DNA of 64,000 bases from Lyngbya sp. PCC 8106 (GCF_000169095.1 NZ_AAVU01000012.1:101861-165860), one strand, 5' to 3'; numbered from the stretch's first letter, positions 9,621 through 18,201 are shown. Translations and numbers: made by a program. The notes: generated from the sequence alone by a model not told the origin.

Positions 9621-9874
9621 TGCTCTATCTCCTAATTGTTAAATCTAATCTCAAATTGTGATGAATGTTTTCATCTTATGCTAGAATAACTCAACTTAAA
9701 TGGTGAGCATATTCTTAATTTTTTTCCCATTGCAGCCTCATAATTACTCTCAGGTCTCAACAACAGTGTACTCACACAAAATATACTATAAAAATAGCAA
9801 ATCTATAAATTTTAATAATTTTTAATTTTAATAATTTTTATCTTTTGATTTTTGAATTAGTTTTTGAAGTGTGC
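9621..9874. other. AT-rich gene-free stretch upstream of the holin-like gene
   Basis: Strongly AT-rich, with a reiterated TTTTAATAATTTTTA tract around 9805-9840. No gene is visible. It should include the promoter of the holin-like gene. Confidence 0.4.
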
Positions 9875-9913
9875 AAAAAGAGGGATCAAGCAGATAACCA
9901 CACTTTCCCTCTT
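9875..9913 (-). terminator. Rho-independent terminator after the aquaporin gene
   Basis: Read on the minus strand, an 8-bp stem AAGAGGGA/TCCCTCTT with a 20-base loop is followed at once by a T run. It lies 35 bases past the aquaporin stop codon, so that gene is probably transcribed alone at its 3' end. Confidence 0.75.
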
Positions 9914-9948
9914 AACTATGGCTGAATCTATCAGTTTTTTCCGTCAAG

Positions 9949-10695
9949 TTAAAATTTAGCTTTTAACTCTTGTTCTTGCAAAGGAGAGGGTTCAAAAGCA
10001 AAGTAATAGGCGAATCCTGCTGTAATTCCACCCAAAATAGGGGCTATCCAAAACATCCACAGTTGTACAATTGCCCATCCACCCACAAATAACGCAGGCC
10101 CGGTACTCCGAGCAGGGTTCACAGAAGTGTTTGTAACGGGAATACTAATCAGGTGAATTAGAGTGAGTGCCAAGCCAATCGCAATAGGGGCTAAACCTTC
10201 GGGCGCACGTTTGTCTGTGGCTCCCAAAATAATGAACAGAAACATGAAGGTTAAAATAAATTCGGTGACAAAGCCTGCAACCAAACTATAACCACCAGGA
10301 GAATGTTCTCCGTAGCCATTAGCGGGAAATCCTTCTGTAACCACAAATCCAGTAACTCCCGACGCAATCAGATAAAGCACTAAACTCGCAAAAATTGCGC
10401 CCAAAACTTGAACAACAATATAAGGAAGTAAGTCATTACCGGGAAAGCGTTTACAAGCCCACAGACCAAAAGAAACGGCTGGGTTGAGATGACATCCAGA
10501 AATATGACCAATCGCAAAAGCCATTGTCAAAACCGTCAAACCAAAAGCTAAAGAAACACCTACTAATCCAATTCCCAAAGGATTAGCAATATCTTCGGTT
10601 GGAAAAGATGCGGCTAAAACTGCACTTCCACAGCCTCCGAAGACGAGCCAGAATGTTCCGATGAACTCTGCTATACACCGTTTAGTCAGTGACAC
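9949..10695 (-). CDS. aqpZ: Aquaporin Z (water channel)
   Basis: Predicted 248 residues, six membrane helices plus the two half-helices of the MIP family, acting in the plasma membrane as a passive water channel. Both NPA boxes are intact (HLNPAVS, N71; SVNPARS, N193). The aromatic/arginine selectivity residues seen in water-specific AqpZ are all present: Phe51, His181, Thr190 and Arg196. The channel should therefore pass water rather than glycerol. Length is normal for AqpZ. The protein ends in a short charged tail (LQEQELKAKF). The upstream region is gene-free and the gene has its own terminator, so it is probably monocistronic. In cyanobacteria AqpZ serves osmotic volume adjustment (family knowledge). 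Confidence 0.95.
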   Translation of the reverse strand: MSLTKRCIAEFIGTFWLVFGGCGSAVLAASFPTEDIANPLGIGLVGVSLAFGLTVLTMAFAIGHISGCHLNPAVSFGLWACKRFPGNDLLPYIVVQVLGAIFASLVLYLIASGVTGFVVTEGFPANGYGEHSPGGYSLVAGFVTEFILTFMFLFIILGATDKRAPEGLAPIAIGLALTLIHLISIPVTNTSVNPARSTGPALFVGGWAIVQLWMFWIAPILGGITAGFAYYFAFEPSPLQEQELKAKF

Positions 10696-11144
10696 GTTCT
10701 TCTTAAACCTTATAAAGGACTGTATAATAGGAGACTACCATAAGATTTTGATTTTCGGCAAAAACTACAAAAATCGTAACTTTAAGAAAGGATAAAAATC
10801 AACTCCTCTGAATTTACATAGTGTAGATTTTCAGTATAAATAGATTGAGTTGATTATCCTAAGTAAGCTTTGACAAGGGGATTTGGTATTAAACATTTCT
10901 TGGTTAAAATTTAATTTTTTCTTTAATCGAGATTGTCAAGATATTCTTCTAACTCTAAAAACAAGGAAATCCAATTGAATGCGATGAAACAGGGAAATGC
11001 TGGGAAAGACACCGAATCTTCCCCGCACCCCCCGCATTAAATTTTAGTTCGACAAAATCACCTCTAAACTAAGTAAAGACTCTGAAAAACGCAAGTTTAA
11101 AATGCTATAGAAATTGATCAATTCAGTTGATTGACAGTCCCGTA
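10696..11144. other. Gene-free stretch between aquaporin and aminotransferase genes
   Basis: No gene is visible. It is AT-rich and must hold the aquaporin promoter (a TATTAT-like hexamer on the minus strand sits near 10720) and the 3' end of the aminotransferase transcript. A C-rich patch (CCCCGCACCCCCCGCA) lies at about 11020. I see no convincing terminator hairpin. Confidence 0.35.
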
Positions 11145-12356
11145 TTATCGAGTTTGTATTGGAAGCAGATCGGGTTGATACCGAATATTTGCCTCTTTTA
11201 ACCGACGCAACGCTTCACCTAAGCGATCGCAATCTGCTATCAAACTCACTCTGACATAACCCTCTCCACCGCTTCCGAAAGCATTTCCAGGTGTTAATAC
11301 CACCCCGGTTTGTTGTAAAACAGATAATGCAAAATCTGTCGAACTCATTCCGGGAGGACAAGCAACCCAAAGATACATTGTTGCTAGAGGTTTCGGCACT
11401 GTCCAACCCAGTTCGGCTAATCCTTCGATCAGAAAATCTCGCCGTTTTTGATAACGGTTTTGAACTTCAGTAATATAAGAATCTGGCAAATTTAAAGCGG
11501 TTTCAGCAGCCGTTTGTAAAGCCGCAAATAACCCATAATCTAGGTTCGTTTTTAACGTTCTCAACCCTTGAATAATCGTTGAATTTCCGACAACAAATCC
11601 CACTCGCCATCCGGCCATATTGTAGGTTTTTGAGAGGGTATGAAACTCAACGCCGATTTCTTTTCCGCCTGGAATTTCGAGTAAACTGGTTGGTTGATAG
11701 CCATCAAATGCCAGTTCAGCGTAACATAAATCGTGAACTAAAAGGATTTGATATTTGTGAGCAAAAGCCACAATTTCTTCAAAAAATTCTCTCGGTGCTG
11801 TTGCTCCCGTTGGATTACTGGGATAATTAAAAAACAGAACTTTTGCTTGTTCTGCAACCTGATCAGGAATTGTTCCTAAATCAATTAACCAGTCATTCTC
11901 CGGTTTTAAGAGTATACTATGAATCTTTCCCCCCGCAATTAACGGGCCTCTAAAATGTGCTGGATAAGCCGGATTTGGTGCTAGTACAACATCACCTGGA
12001 TTCACATAAGCTAAGGCTAAATGGGTTAATCCTTCCTTAGAACCCAATAACGGTAAAGCCTCACTATTGGGATCAAGTTTAACGTCGTAGCGCCGCAAAT
12101 ACCATTGTGTAATGGCTTTACGAAAATTAGCCGTTCCCTCAAAAGGCGGATAACCGTGATTATCAGCAATGTGGAGGGCGTGTTTGGCGGCTTCGATCAC
12201 GGGTTCCGGGGCAGGGCCACCCGGATTTCCCATCCCCAAATCAATTAAATCTAGTCCTTGTTCCCTAGCGCGAACTTTCAACTCATCCAAACGCGCAAAC
12301 ACATAAGGCGGTAGTTGCAAAACCCGATCTGCGGGGTTGATCCAATCCAAAGTCAT
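11145..12356 (-). CDS. Class I/II PLP aminotransferase, AlaC-like
   Basis: Predicted 403 residues, normal length. The N-terminus (INPADRVLQLPPYVF) and the GNP-GP, SKEGL, NPAYP, FFNYPSNPTGA and SKTYNMAGWRVGF blocks match the aspartate/alanine aminotransferase branch that contains E. coli AlaC (YfdZ). The Lys of SKTYNMAG (about residue 245) is the Schiff-base lysine for pyridoxal phosphate. In the N-terminal motif this protein has GNPGGPAP where relatives usually have GNPDGP, a mild substitution. The likely role is cytosolic transamination between glutamate/2-oxoglutarate and alanine/pyruvate or a related 2-oxo acid; from sequence alone the substrate could also be aspartate or LL-diaminopimelate. 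It lies 141 bases downstream of the dehydrogenase gene on the same strand and may be co-transcribed with it. Confidence 0.88.
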   Translation of the reverse strand: MTLDWINPADRVLQLPPYVFARLDELKVRAREQGLDLIDLGMGNPGGPAPEPVIEAAKHALHIADNHGYPPFEGTANFRKAITQWYLRRYDVKLDPNSEALPLLGSKEGLTHLALAYVNPGDVVLAPNPAYPAHFRGPLIAGGKIHSILLKPENDWLIDLGTIPDQVAEQAKVLFFNYPSNPTGATAPREFFEEIVAFAHKYQILLVHDLCYAELAFDGYQPTSLLEIPGGKEIGVEFHTLSKTYNMAGWRVGFVVGNSTIIQGLRTLKTNLDYGLFAALQTAAETALNLPDSYITEVQNRYQKRRDFLIEGLAELGWTVPKPLATMYLWVACPPGMSSTDFALSVLQQTGVVLTPGNAFGSGGEGYVRVSLIADCDRLGEALRRLKEANIRYQPDLLPIQTR

Positions 12357-12497
12357 CGGTTAATTAGGAGTAATTAGGTGTAAGTTTAGCGTGAGGTTTT
12401 GGGTTTGAGTATTAGCAAGAAGACGGGTAAAAAAATAACTTCTAATTTTTTATTTTTGCCTGTTTTCTGATCATTCCCTATCCTTAATTTTTATGAT

Positions 12498-13652
12498 TTA
12501 GGCTTTGATTTTGGCTTCCCCAATGGGAACGGTTGTCGAAACCATCGCCGCCATTAACTGTTCAGGAACGACATGAAAGGGTAATCTATGAATATCAGAA
12601 CCTTCATGGCAAGCCAATTCAGCCGCTTGTTTTAATTCAGTTAACGTGATATTTTCTAAGCCCAAATGGTTTAAAGTTTGCGGTAAACCAATGTCGCTGT
12701 AAAATTTCAACAATTGCTGTCTGGCTGCTGCTGCGAGTTGGTTGCCTTGCAGCATTTCTTCCAGGCGCAGTTGTACCAATATACCAAAAGCGACTTTCTC
12801 TCCGTGCAGTGTACCATGACTGGCGGCTACATGAGTTAACCCGTTGTGAACGGCATGGGCGGCGACGGTTCGACATTGCGCCCCCCCAATTCCGCCAATG
12901 ACTCCCGCGAGTAATACGGTTGCGTCTACGACTTCTCGCCAAGTTTCGCCTCCGGGTTCTTGGAGGGCGGTGATGGATTTTTGGAGTAAGATATCTCGCA
13001 AAACTCTAGCTTGTTGAACTGCGGCGATTAATAAGGTTTGTTCGGAATGTCCGCTACTGACTGAGGCTTCGTACCATTTGGCGATCGCGTCTCCAATTCC
13101 AGCTACTAAGGTGCGTTGGGGAGCAGTTTGGATTAAACTGTAGTCGAGAATGAGTAGATCTGGGCATTTAGCAAGGGGAACGTCATACAAAAATGCCCCT
13201 TCGTCAGAGTAGACGTTAGAAAGGGCTGTCCAAGCTGCACAAGTCGCCCCAGATGTCGGGATAGTGGCGATCGGAAGTTGACACTGATGGGCGAGAAGTT
13301 TGGCGGTATCTAGGGCTTTTCCACCCCCAATTCCAATGATAAAGTCGGCTTGATGGGTGTTTGCTTTGTCGCGCAATTTCGCTAAACTGGCTTCGCTACA
13401 GTCGGGGGTATAGGTGGCGGAGGCAAATTTGACCTGATGTTGTTCTAAGACGGGTTGTAGGCTCGTTTGAGTGACGCTGAGACTGCGATCGCCTCCGACG
13501 AGTAAAGGATGCTTCCCCAATTTTGCGATCGCCTCTCCTGCTTGTGCGATGGCGTGAGTTCCCCGCAGCACTTGGGCTGGTGCGATGTTGAGAGAGAGGA
13601 TACTTGAGGTTTGGGTATCACTGGCTTTGCTAGGAGAGGATGATGGGCGCAT
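12498..13652 (-). CDS. Iron-containing alcohol / glycerol dehydrogenase family protein
   Basis: Predicted 384 residues from the ATG at 13652, preceded by GAGGAG five bases upstream; a longer reading to 13712 adds 20 residues unlike the family and lacks a ribosome site. The N-terminal half holds the NAD-binding GGGKALDTAK motif and TIPTSGAT. The C-terminal half holds metal-ligand positions typical of the family: Asp in GIGDAIAKWYE, His in AAHAVHNGL and His in SHGTLHGEKVAFG. This fits NAD(P)-dependent group III dehydrogenases such as glycerol dehydrogenase. Cytosolic. The substrate cannot be fixed from sequence. The aminotransferase gene follows after 141 bases. Confidence 0.88.
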   Translation of the reverse strand: MRPSSSPSKASDTQTSSILSLNIAPAQVLRGTHAIAQAGEAIAKLGKHPLLVGGDRSLSVTQTSLQPVLEQHQVKFASATYTPDCSEASLAKLRDKANTHQADFIIGIGGGKALDTAKLLAHQCQLPIATIPTSGATCAAWTALSNVYSDEGAFLYDVPLAKCPDLLILDYSLIQTAPQRTLVAGIGDAIAKWYEASVSSGHSEQTLLIAAVQQARVLRDILLQKSITALQEPGGETWREVVDATVLLAGVIGGIGGAQCRTVAAHAVHNGLTHVAASHGTLHGEKVAFGILVQLRLEEMLQGNQLAAAARQQLLKFYSDIGLPQTLNHLGLENITLTELKQAAELACHEGSDIHRLPFHVVPEQLMAAMVSTTVPIGEAKIKA

Positions 13653-13816
13653 AGGTACTCCTCGATGAGATGCTAAGTCTCTTAAGATAGCGCATTCTCC
13701 CATCCGCTTCAATACCCCAAAGCTAGATCTTAGGTTGAATTAATTTTTTTATTATCTATCACACAGGTTCTATTCACAGATTATTTCGCAGTCATGGGTA
13801 ATTATAACTTTTGAAC

Positions 13817-14005
13817 CTAACTTTTTTCGGCTGAGTCCCTGGTGTTGTTAGACAGTTGCTTCTGTTCCAATGAAACCAAATGCTTTCCGCTTTTAGCTTG
13901 TCTTTTTTGCCAGTCAGCAAATATTGCTTTGAAGTCATAATTAAAAGACTTAGCGTGTTCTTCACGAATTCTGTACAATTCTTCTAAAATTTCATCTTCC
14001 CACAT
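13817..14005 (-). CDS. Small acidic partner of the PIN-domain protein (putative antitoxin)
   Basis: Predicted 62 residues; the start MWEDEILEELYRIREEHA, then FNYDFKAIFADWQKRQ, is a compact helical protein with no ribbon-helix-helix, AbrB or helix-turn-helix motif. It starts four bases after the PIN gene stop codon on the same strand, an arrangement typical of translational coupling. Such short FNYD-containing proteins next to PIN-domain genes are common in cyanobacteria (family knowledge, recalled, not searched). Its place downstream of the toxin-like gene is the reverse of most vapBC pairs. I infer an antitoxin that binds PIN but does not by itself autoregulate. Confidence 0.7.
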   Translation of the reverse strand: MWEDEILEELYRIREEHAKSFNYDFKAIFADWQKRQAKSGKHLVSLEQKQLSNNTRDSAEKS

Positions 14006-14009
14006 GGCT

Positions 14010-14483
14010 TTATTCTCCCATTAACTCATAAGGTGTACATATAATTGGTAGTTTGTATCCAAAATCCAGGCAAATTTCCGAAAGTTTTCTTTGAATCTGA
14101 GCATTGGCAATATGTTTACAGTTCCATGTTAGCAAATAATCTATATTCTGAACTGTAGCCACAGCAATATGAATGGCATCATCGGAGGCTTTTGCAGGAA
14201 GATTGCTTCTCGTTAGGAATTGTATCCCTAAATCCTGCACAGTTTCCGTCAGTTCAAGCACAGAGATATCTTGCAGGATATCAAGCCTTTTAATAGCCAT
14301 TTCTGCATCTCCCTGGGCGGCTTCATCTAAGACAATTTGGGAGATGTAAAGATTAAATTGACTACGGCGAGTCTCCCACCACCTTCTAGTTATCTCGGAA
14401 TTTGCCATTAAAATTAAATTGTTACTGGGTCTAGCTGTCAAATAGCCCACCACACTGGTTTCAATATAAACGCTTTCACTCAC
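14010..14483 (-). CDS. PIN-domain ribonuclease, VapC-like toxin
   Basis: Predicted 157 residues, a single PIN domain. Acidic active-site candidates are visible: Glu8 in YIETSVVGYL (where many VapCs have Asp), the Glu of VLDEAAQGD, the Asp pair of ASDDAIHIAVA and the polar TWNCKHIAN motif. PIN toxins cleave RNA, often tRNA, using Mg ions. The gene is immediately followed by a 62-residue partner, together making a probable type II toxin-antitoxin pair. No inverted repeat that could be an operator stands out upstream. The alternative is a PIN nuclease without toxicity. Confidence 0.85.
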   Translation of the reverse strand: MSESVYIETSVVGYLTARPSNNLILMANSEITRRWWETRRSQFNLYISQIVLDEAAQGDAEMAIKRLDILQDISVLELTETVQDLGIQFLTRSNLPAKASDDAIHIAVATVQNIDYLLTWNCKHIANAQIQRKLSEICLDFGYKLPIICTPYELMGE

Positions 14484-14548
14484 AGGATGCTATCAAATCT
14501 ATTCGTTTATTATCCTACAGCATTTAATCCTTGTTTTGAGGGTAATGG

Positions 14549-14577
14549 ATAAACGCGAACTATCGGCGCGGGTTTAT
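14549..14577 (-). terminator. GC-rich hairpin downstream of the decayed TerB copy
   Basis: ATAAACGCG and CGCGGGTTTAT flank a short loop and form a stem with a two-base bulge. It lies 47 bases beyond the second stop codon of the decayed copy. On the minus strand it is not followed by a strong T run, so it may be a weak terminator or a remnant of the array's original terminator. Confidence 0.35.
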
Positions 14578-14623
14578 TAATCTTGTTTCTAGGATGAACA
14601 AATATATCTTAACCTGCCCTACG

Positions 14624-14758
14624 CTAAGTAACTTTAAAAATAGATCCGATAGTTTTAGCTACGTTTTTAACCACTTTTTTAACTCCCTTGGGAATTTAAT
14701 CTTTAATAGATTCGGGTTTTGTTTGGACAGATGAACGTGCTTTACCCAATAAACCCAT
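14624..14758 (-). pseudogene. Decayed third member of the TerB array
   Basis: The first codons read MGLLGKARSS, matching the start of the two intact copies (MGLFGKARSS in the nearest match), and the leader upstream is the same repeated sequence. After 20 codons there is an in-frame TAA. The frame then continues for 23 more residues as a basic, amphipathic-looking segment (IPKGVKKVVKNVAKTIGSIF) before a second stop. The TerB body is missing. The ribosome site has weakened to TAGGGA from TAGGAG in the intact distal copy. The simplest reading is a truncated duplicate; a short peptide of 20 or 44 residues (if read through) cannot be excluded. Confidence 0.6.
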
Positions 14759-14965
14759 GTAATTTTTCCCTAGAGTTAGAAGGTGTTAGATTTTTCAAAT
14801 TTCTATATTTAGCTTAAATTAAAAATCCCAGATTTAACAGCGTGTAATTACTGAGATTTGATAAATTTTTGAAGTGCTTAAATTGAGTTCAGCCTCAGTA
14901 AAAATACGCAGAGTGCTCTGAGAAATGCGATTAACTGTAATTTGCTTCTATTCTTAACCACTTTC

Positions 14966-14996
14966 AATCCCCAGATTCTTCGAGAAACCGGGGATT
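14966..14996 (-). terminator. Hairpin terminator after TerB-like gene at 15020-15469
   Basis: AATCCCC/GGGGATT stem around a 17-base loop, 23 bases past the stop codon on the minus strand. The same element recurs after the neighbouring copy. Confidence 0.6.
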
Positions 14997-15019
14997 TTAT
15001 CTGACAAGATTTGACAACT

Positions 15020-15469
15020 CTATCCTTTATTTTTAAGTAACATTACCCGAATGACTTCATGGGCAGTTTCTTCGGAGATTTGAAGCGCATTGTACAAATC
15101 GGTTAATAAAGATTCTTCTTCATCAGTGACTTCACCATCTGCTAAAATTAAGTCAGTAGCAACAGCAAACATTGTACCGTGTAACTCATAAGGAAGAGTT
15201 TTGATTGCTTGATGAAGGAATGCTTCAGCCCCCTGACGGCGCATCATTCCGGCAAGTTTATCAAACATTCGGATCATAACTTCCGACGGATAGCTACGGA
15301 AAAGGTGCATTCGGTTCAGTAACGGAATTAATACACTCACTTCAGAATCGGAAATATAACCATCGGCTGCAATAACCGTTAATGCAATACCTGCAAAAGC
15401 TTCAGCCGGACTCATAACCGTGTCAGTTTTGAGACTTCCCAATGAACCTGCTTTACTAAATAAACCCAT
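15020..15469 (-). CDS. TerB-like (tellurite-resistance family) protein, copy 2
   Basis: Predicted 149 residues, all helical, cytosolic. The TerB fold is recognised from paired acidic loops: AADGYISDSE near residue 35-44 and LADGEVTDEEES near 108-119, which in characterised TerB proteins form a metal-binding site (family knowledge). It is about 75 percent identical by eye to copy 1 at 15731-16180; differences cluster in the middle helices. The start is fixed by MGLF and an upstream TTAGGA site. It lies 261 bases downstream of copy 1 with its own leader and terminator, so each copy is probably a separate unit. Despite the name there is no evidence for tellurite resistance here; a general stress or membrane-associated role is more usual. 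Confidence 0.85.
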   Translation of the reverse strand: MGLFSKAGSLGSLKTDTVMSPAEAFAGIALTVIAADGYISDSEVSVLIPLLNRMHLFRSYPSEVMIRMFDKLAGMMRRQGAEAFLHQAIKTLPYELHGTMFAVATDLILADGEVTDEEESLLTDLYNALQISEETAHEVIRVMLLKNKG

Positions 15470-15675
15470 GTGATTTTTTCCTAAATGTAGAAGGTGTTAA
15501 ATTTTTAAAATCTCTACATTTAGCTTAAGTTGAAAATCCCAGATTGAACAGCGTGTAATTACTGATATTTGATAATGTTTTGAAGTGCTTAAATAGAGTT
15601 CTGTCTCAGTGAAAACACGCAGAGTTATCTGAGAAATGCGATTAACTGTAATTTACTTCTATTCTTAACCACTTT

Positions 15676-15708
15676 AAATCCCCAGATTCTTCGAGAAACC
15701 GGGGATTT
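15676..15708 (-). terminator. Hairpin terminator after TerB-like gene at 15731-16180
   Basis: AAATCCCC/GGGGATTT stem around a 17-base loop, 22 bases past the stop codon on the minus strand; duplicate of the element at 14966-14996. Confidence 0.6.
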
Positions 15709-15730
15709 TATCTGACAAGATTTGACAACT

Positions 15731-16180
15731 CTATCCTTTATTTTTAATCAACATCACCCGAATAATTTCATTGGCAGTTTCTTGAGAAATTTCAAAGGCA
15801 TTGCAGAGATCATTTAATAGACTTTCTTCTTCATCAGTGACTTCACCATCTGCTAAAATTAAGTCAGTGGCAACAGCAAACATTGTCTCGTGCAGTTCAT
15901 GGGGAAGGGTTTTAATCGCTTGATCAACCAGTGCTTCAACTCCCTGACGCTTGATAACACCGAAAATTTTGTCAAACATACGTCTCATTACTTCAGACGG
16001 ATAACTACGAAAAAGGTGCATCCGACCAAGCAAAGTTACTAATACATCTAATTCCGAGTCTGCAAGATAGCCGTCAGCAGCAACCACTGCTAATGAAATA
16101 CCTGCAAAAGCTTCCGCAGGAGTCATAGCCGTGTCAGTTTTGAGACTGCTGGATGAACGTGCTTTACCAAATAAACCCAT
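15731..16180 (-). CDS. TerB-like (tellurite-resistance family) protein, copy 1
   Basis: Predicted 149 residues, paralogue of the gene at 15020-15469 with the same two acidic loops (AADGYLADSE and LADGEVTDEEES) and the same C-terminus (LIKNKG here, LLKNKG there). It has the best ribosome site of the three array members (TAGGAG nine bases before the ATG), and I take it as the founder or the most actively translated copy. Substitutions relative to copy 2 include the loss of most Met residues around position 80 and more acidic residues near 120-130. It diverges from the aldo/keto reductase gene; the shared region 16181-16524 must hold both promoters. Confidence 0.85.
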   Translation of the reverse strand: MGLFGKARSSSSLKTDTAMTPAEAFAGISLAVVAADGYLADSELDVLVTLLGRMHLFRSYPSEVMRRMFDKIFGVIKRQGVEALVDQAIKTLPHELHETMFAVATDLILADGEVTDEEESLLNDLCNAFEISQETANEIIRVMLIKNKG

Positions 16181-16524
16181 GTAATTTTCTCCTAAATGTA
16201 GAAGGTGTTAAATTTTTAAAATCTCTACATTTAGCTTAAATTGAAAATCCCAGATTGAACAGCGTGTAATTACTGAGATTTGATAATTTTTTGAAGTGCT
16301 TAAATAGAGTTTAGTCTCAGTGAAAATACGCAGAGTATTCTGAGAAATGCGATTAACTGTAATTTTCCTCTATTCTTAACCTGTTTAAATCTCCAAACTA
16401 GGTTAAACTGAGAACAAAGATAGTCTATAGCAATCCTCGTAGTTGTGAGATACAGTCAATCTGCCATTGATCAGGTTAACCAATTGATTATAAACTCTTA
16501 TAAAGACATCTACATCGAATCACA
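16181..16524. promoter_or_regulatory. Divergent promoter region (TerB copy 1 / aldo-keto reductase)
   Basis: It begins with the TerB leader repeat (to about 16390), including the CTCAG...CTGAG hairpin. The remaining 135 bases lead into the reductase gene. I do not see an unambiguous -35/-10 pair for either gene. A 73-codon frame starting at 16445 overlaps the reductase in another frame and is a shadow. Confidence 0.4.
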
Positions 16525-17505
16525 ATGCAAACGAATCAAAAACTTTCTCTACCAACTATGGGTTGTGGAACGTGGGCGTGGGGAAACCGACTACTTTGGG
16601 GTTATGATGAAAGTATGGATCAGCAACTTCAAGAGGTTTTTAACCTGTGTGTTAGTAATGGAGTGACTTTATTTGACACAGGTGATTCTTATGGAACTGG
16701 AAAATTAAACGGACGGAGTGAGAGTCTTTTAGGGCAATTTTCTAGAGAATATTCGGGTTTAAATTCCGATCAAATTTGCATCGCCACTAAACTCGCCGTT
16801 TACCCCTGGAGATTGACCCGTAATGCAATGGTTTCCGCCTGTAAAGCTTCAGCCAAACGGTTAGGAAGAAATGTAGATTTAGTACAAATGCACTGGTCTA
16901 CGGCGAACTATTTTCCTTGGCAAGAATGGCCGTTATTAGAAGGATTAGCTGATCTTTATGAACAAGGAGAAGTTAAAGGGGTTGGGCTATCGAATTATGG
17001 GCCGAAACGACTAAAAAAAGTTTATCAAAAATTTCGTGATCGCGGAGTTACGATTACAACTTTACAAGTACAATATTCTCTTCTTTCTACCTATCCTATC
17101 ACTGAATTAGGTCTAAAAGAAGTTTGTGATGAACTGGGAATTACATTGATTGCTTATAGTCCCCTTGCTTTGGGGATTTTAACCGGAAAATATTCAGAAA
17201 ACAGCCCTTTTCCCAAGGGAATTCGAGGTTTAGTCTTTCGGCAAATCTTACCCGGAGTTAAACCCCTTTTATCTTGTTTAAAAGAGATCTCAGACTCTCG
17301 AAATAAAACTATGTCTCAGGTAGCAATTAATTGGTGTATTTGTAAAGGAACAATTCCAATTCCAGGGGCTAAAAATCCTGAACAAGCCAGACAAAATATT
17401 GGGGCTTTGGGTTGGAAGCTAGATTCTGGTGAAGTGGATGAACTCGACAAAGCCGCAGCCTGTGTTGATAAAAAAATGGTACAAAATATTTTTCAAACTA
17501 AGTAA
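16525..17505 (+). CDS. Aldo/keto reductase
   Basis: Predicted 326 residues, a single (beta/alpha)8 barrel of the aldo/keto reductase superfamily. The catalytic tetrad is visible: Asp and Tyr in FDTGDSYG, Lys in IATKLAVYP and His in LVQMHWST. The NADPH-binding C-terminal part contains IPIPGAKNPEQARQN, the characteristic segment that contacts the phosphate. It is predicted to reduce aldehydes or ketones with NADPH in the cytosol; no clue to the natural substrate. The ATG at 16525 opens directly into MQTNQKLSLPTMGCGTW, the usual start of this group. It stands alone on the plus strand. Confidence 0.92.
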   Translation: MQTNQKLSLPTMGCGTWAWGNRLLWGYDESMDQQLQEVFNLCVSNGVTLFDTGDSYGTGKLNGRSESLLGQFSREYSGLNSDQICIATKLAVYPWRLTRNAMVSACKASAKRLGRNVDLVQMHWSTANYFPWQEWPLLEGLADLYEQGEVKGVGLSNYGPKRLKKVYQKFRDRGVTITTLQVQYSLLSTYPITELGLKEVCDELGITLIAYSPLALGILTGKYSENSPFPKGIRGLVFRQILPGVKPLLSCLKEISDSRNKTMSQVAINWCICKGTIPIPGAKNPEQARQNIGALGWKLDSGEVDELDKAAACVDKKMVQNIFQTK

Positions 17506-17759
17506 TATTAATTCAAGTCCAATATTAAGGCGAGGGAAATAAAACTTAATTTAAGATACAAAATTTCCCCCCTACAATTATCTTCACTGCTGATCCAGCA
17601 AATTCCGAAAGAAAATTAAAATCATTATTTTTTGGGTATAAACACTCACGCTAAACTCTTTTCAAAAGTATTTGCTAAGATAGAGATAGATTCGACTAAC
17701 ATTATATGGTTAGAAATCTAAACCTCAATAATTGTTCGATCATGCAGGAGGATAATAAC

Positions 17760-18143
17760 ATGGGTTTAATTGGTGGTCTTCTCGGCAACGCCTCCGAATT
17801 AAAAGCAGATGGTGCTAAACTTGATAAACTGTTTAGTGAAGTTTTGGTTGAGGGAGAAACAATCGAAAAAGCCTATCAACTGATTCGGGATTTGTTTGTC
17901 TTTACTAGCAAACGTCTAATTCTCGTCGATAAGCAAGGTGTAACCGGGAAAAAAATTGAATTTCTCTCTATTCCCTACTCAAAGATTACTAAGTTTTCTA
18001 AAGAAAGTGCGGGTCATTTTGATCTCGATGCTGAGTTAAAAATTTGGGTCGGAAGTGAGTCAACTCCCATTGCTAAAGAGTTTAATCGTTCAGTTAATAT
18101 CAACGAAGTTTATGCTGTTTTAAGCAAGTATGTTTTGAATTAA
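17760..18143 (+). CDS. Bacterial PH-domain protein (bPH_1 type)
   Basis: Predicted 127 residues. The start is fixed at the internal ATG because AGGAGG lies eight bases before it; the upstream 18 codons of open frame have no such site. The fold signature is KAYQLIRDLFVFTSKRLILVDKQG followed by GKKIEFLSIPYSKITKFSKESAG and DAELKIWV (quoted as three separate strands), matching the bPH_1 family (PF08000), small oligomeric beta-barrel proteins of unknown job. Length is typical. It is probably monocistronic: a hairpin follows 60 bases downstream. Confidence 0.85.
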   Translation: MGLIGGLLGNASELKADGAKLDKLFSEVLVEGETIEKAYQLIRDLFVFTSKRLILVDKQGVTGKKIEFLSIPYSKITKFSKESAGHFDLDAELKIWVGSESTPIAKEFNRSVNINEVYAVLSKYVLN

Positions 18144-18201
18144 CAGCTTGCAAAAATCTTTGTGATTAACAGCAATTATCACTAAAAATGAGATAAAATA
18201 A

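Larger units (their letters stand above)
14759..16390. repeat. 0.71-kb tandem triplication of a TerB-like gene with its leader
   Basis: Start codons of the three members lie at 14758, 15469 and 16180, that is 711 bases apart each time. About 190-200 bases upstream of each start are nearly identical in all three (copies begin at about 14765, 15477 and 16189), including AACAGCGTGTAATTACTGA and a hairpin CTCAG...CTGAG. The two distal leaders also share a terminator and the following 3' gene end. Leader DNA is more conserved than the coding bodies, which suggests gene conversion or selection on the leader. Confidence 0.9.

Noticed and set aside
15020..16180. Tellurite-resistance operon
   Set aside because: Only TerB-like proteins are present; terC, terD, terE and related genes are absent.
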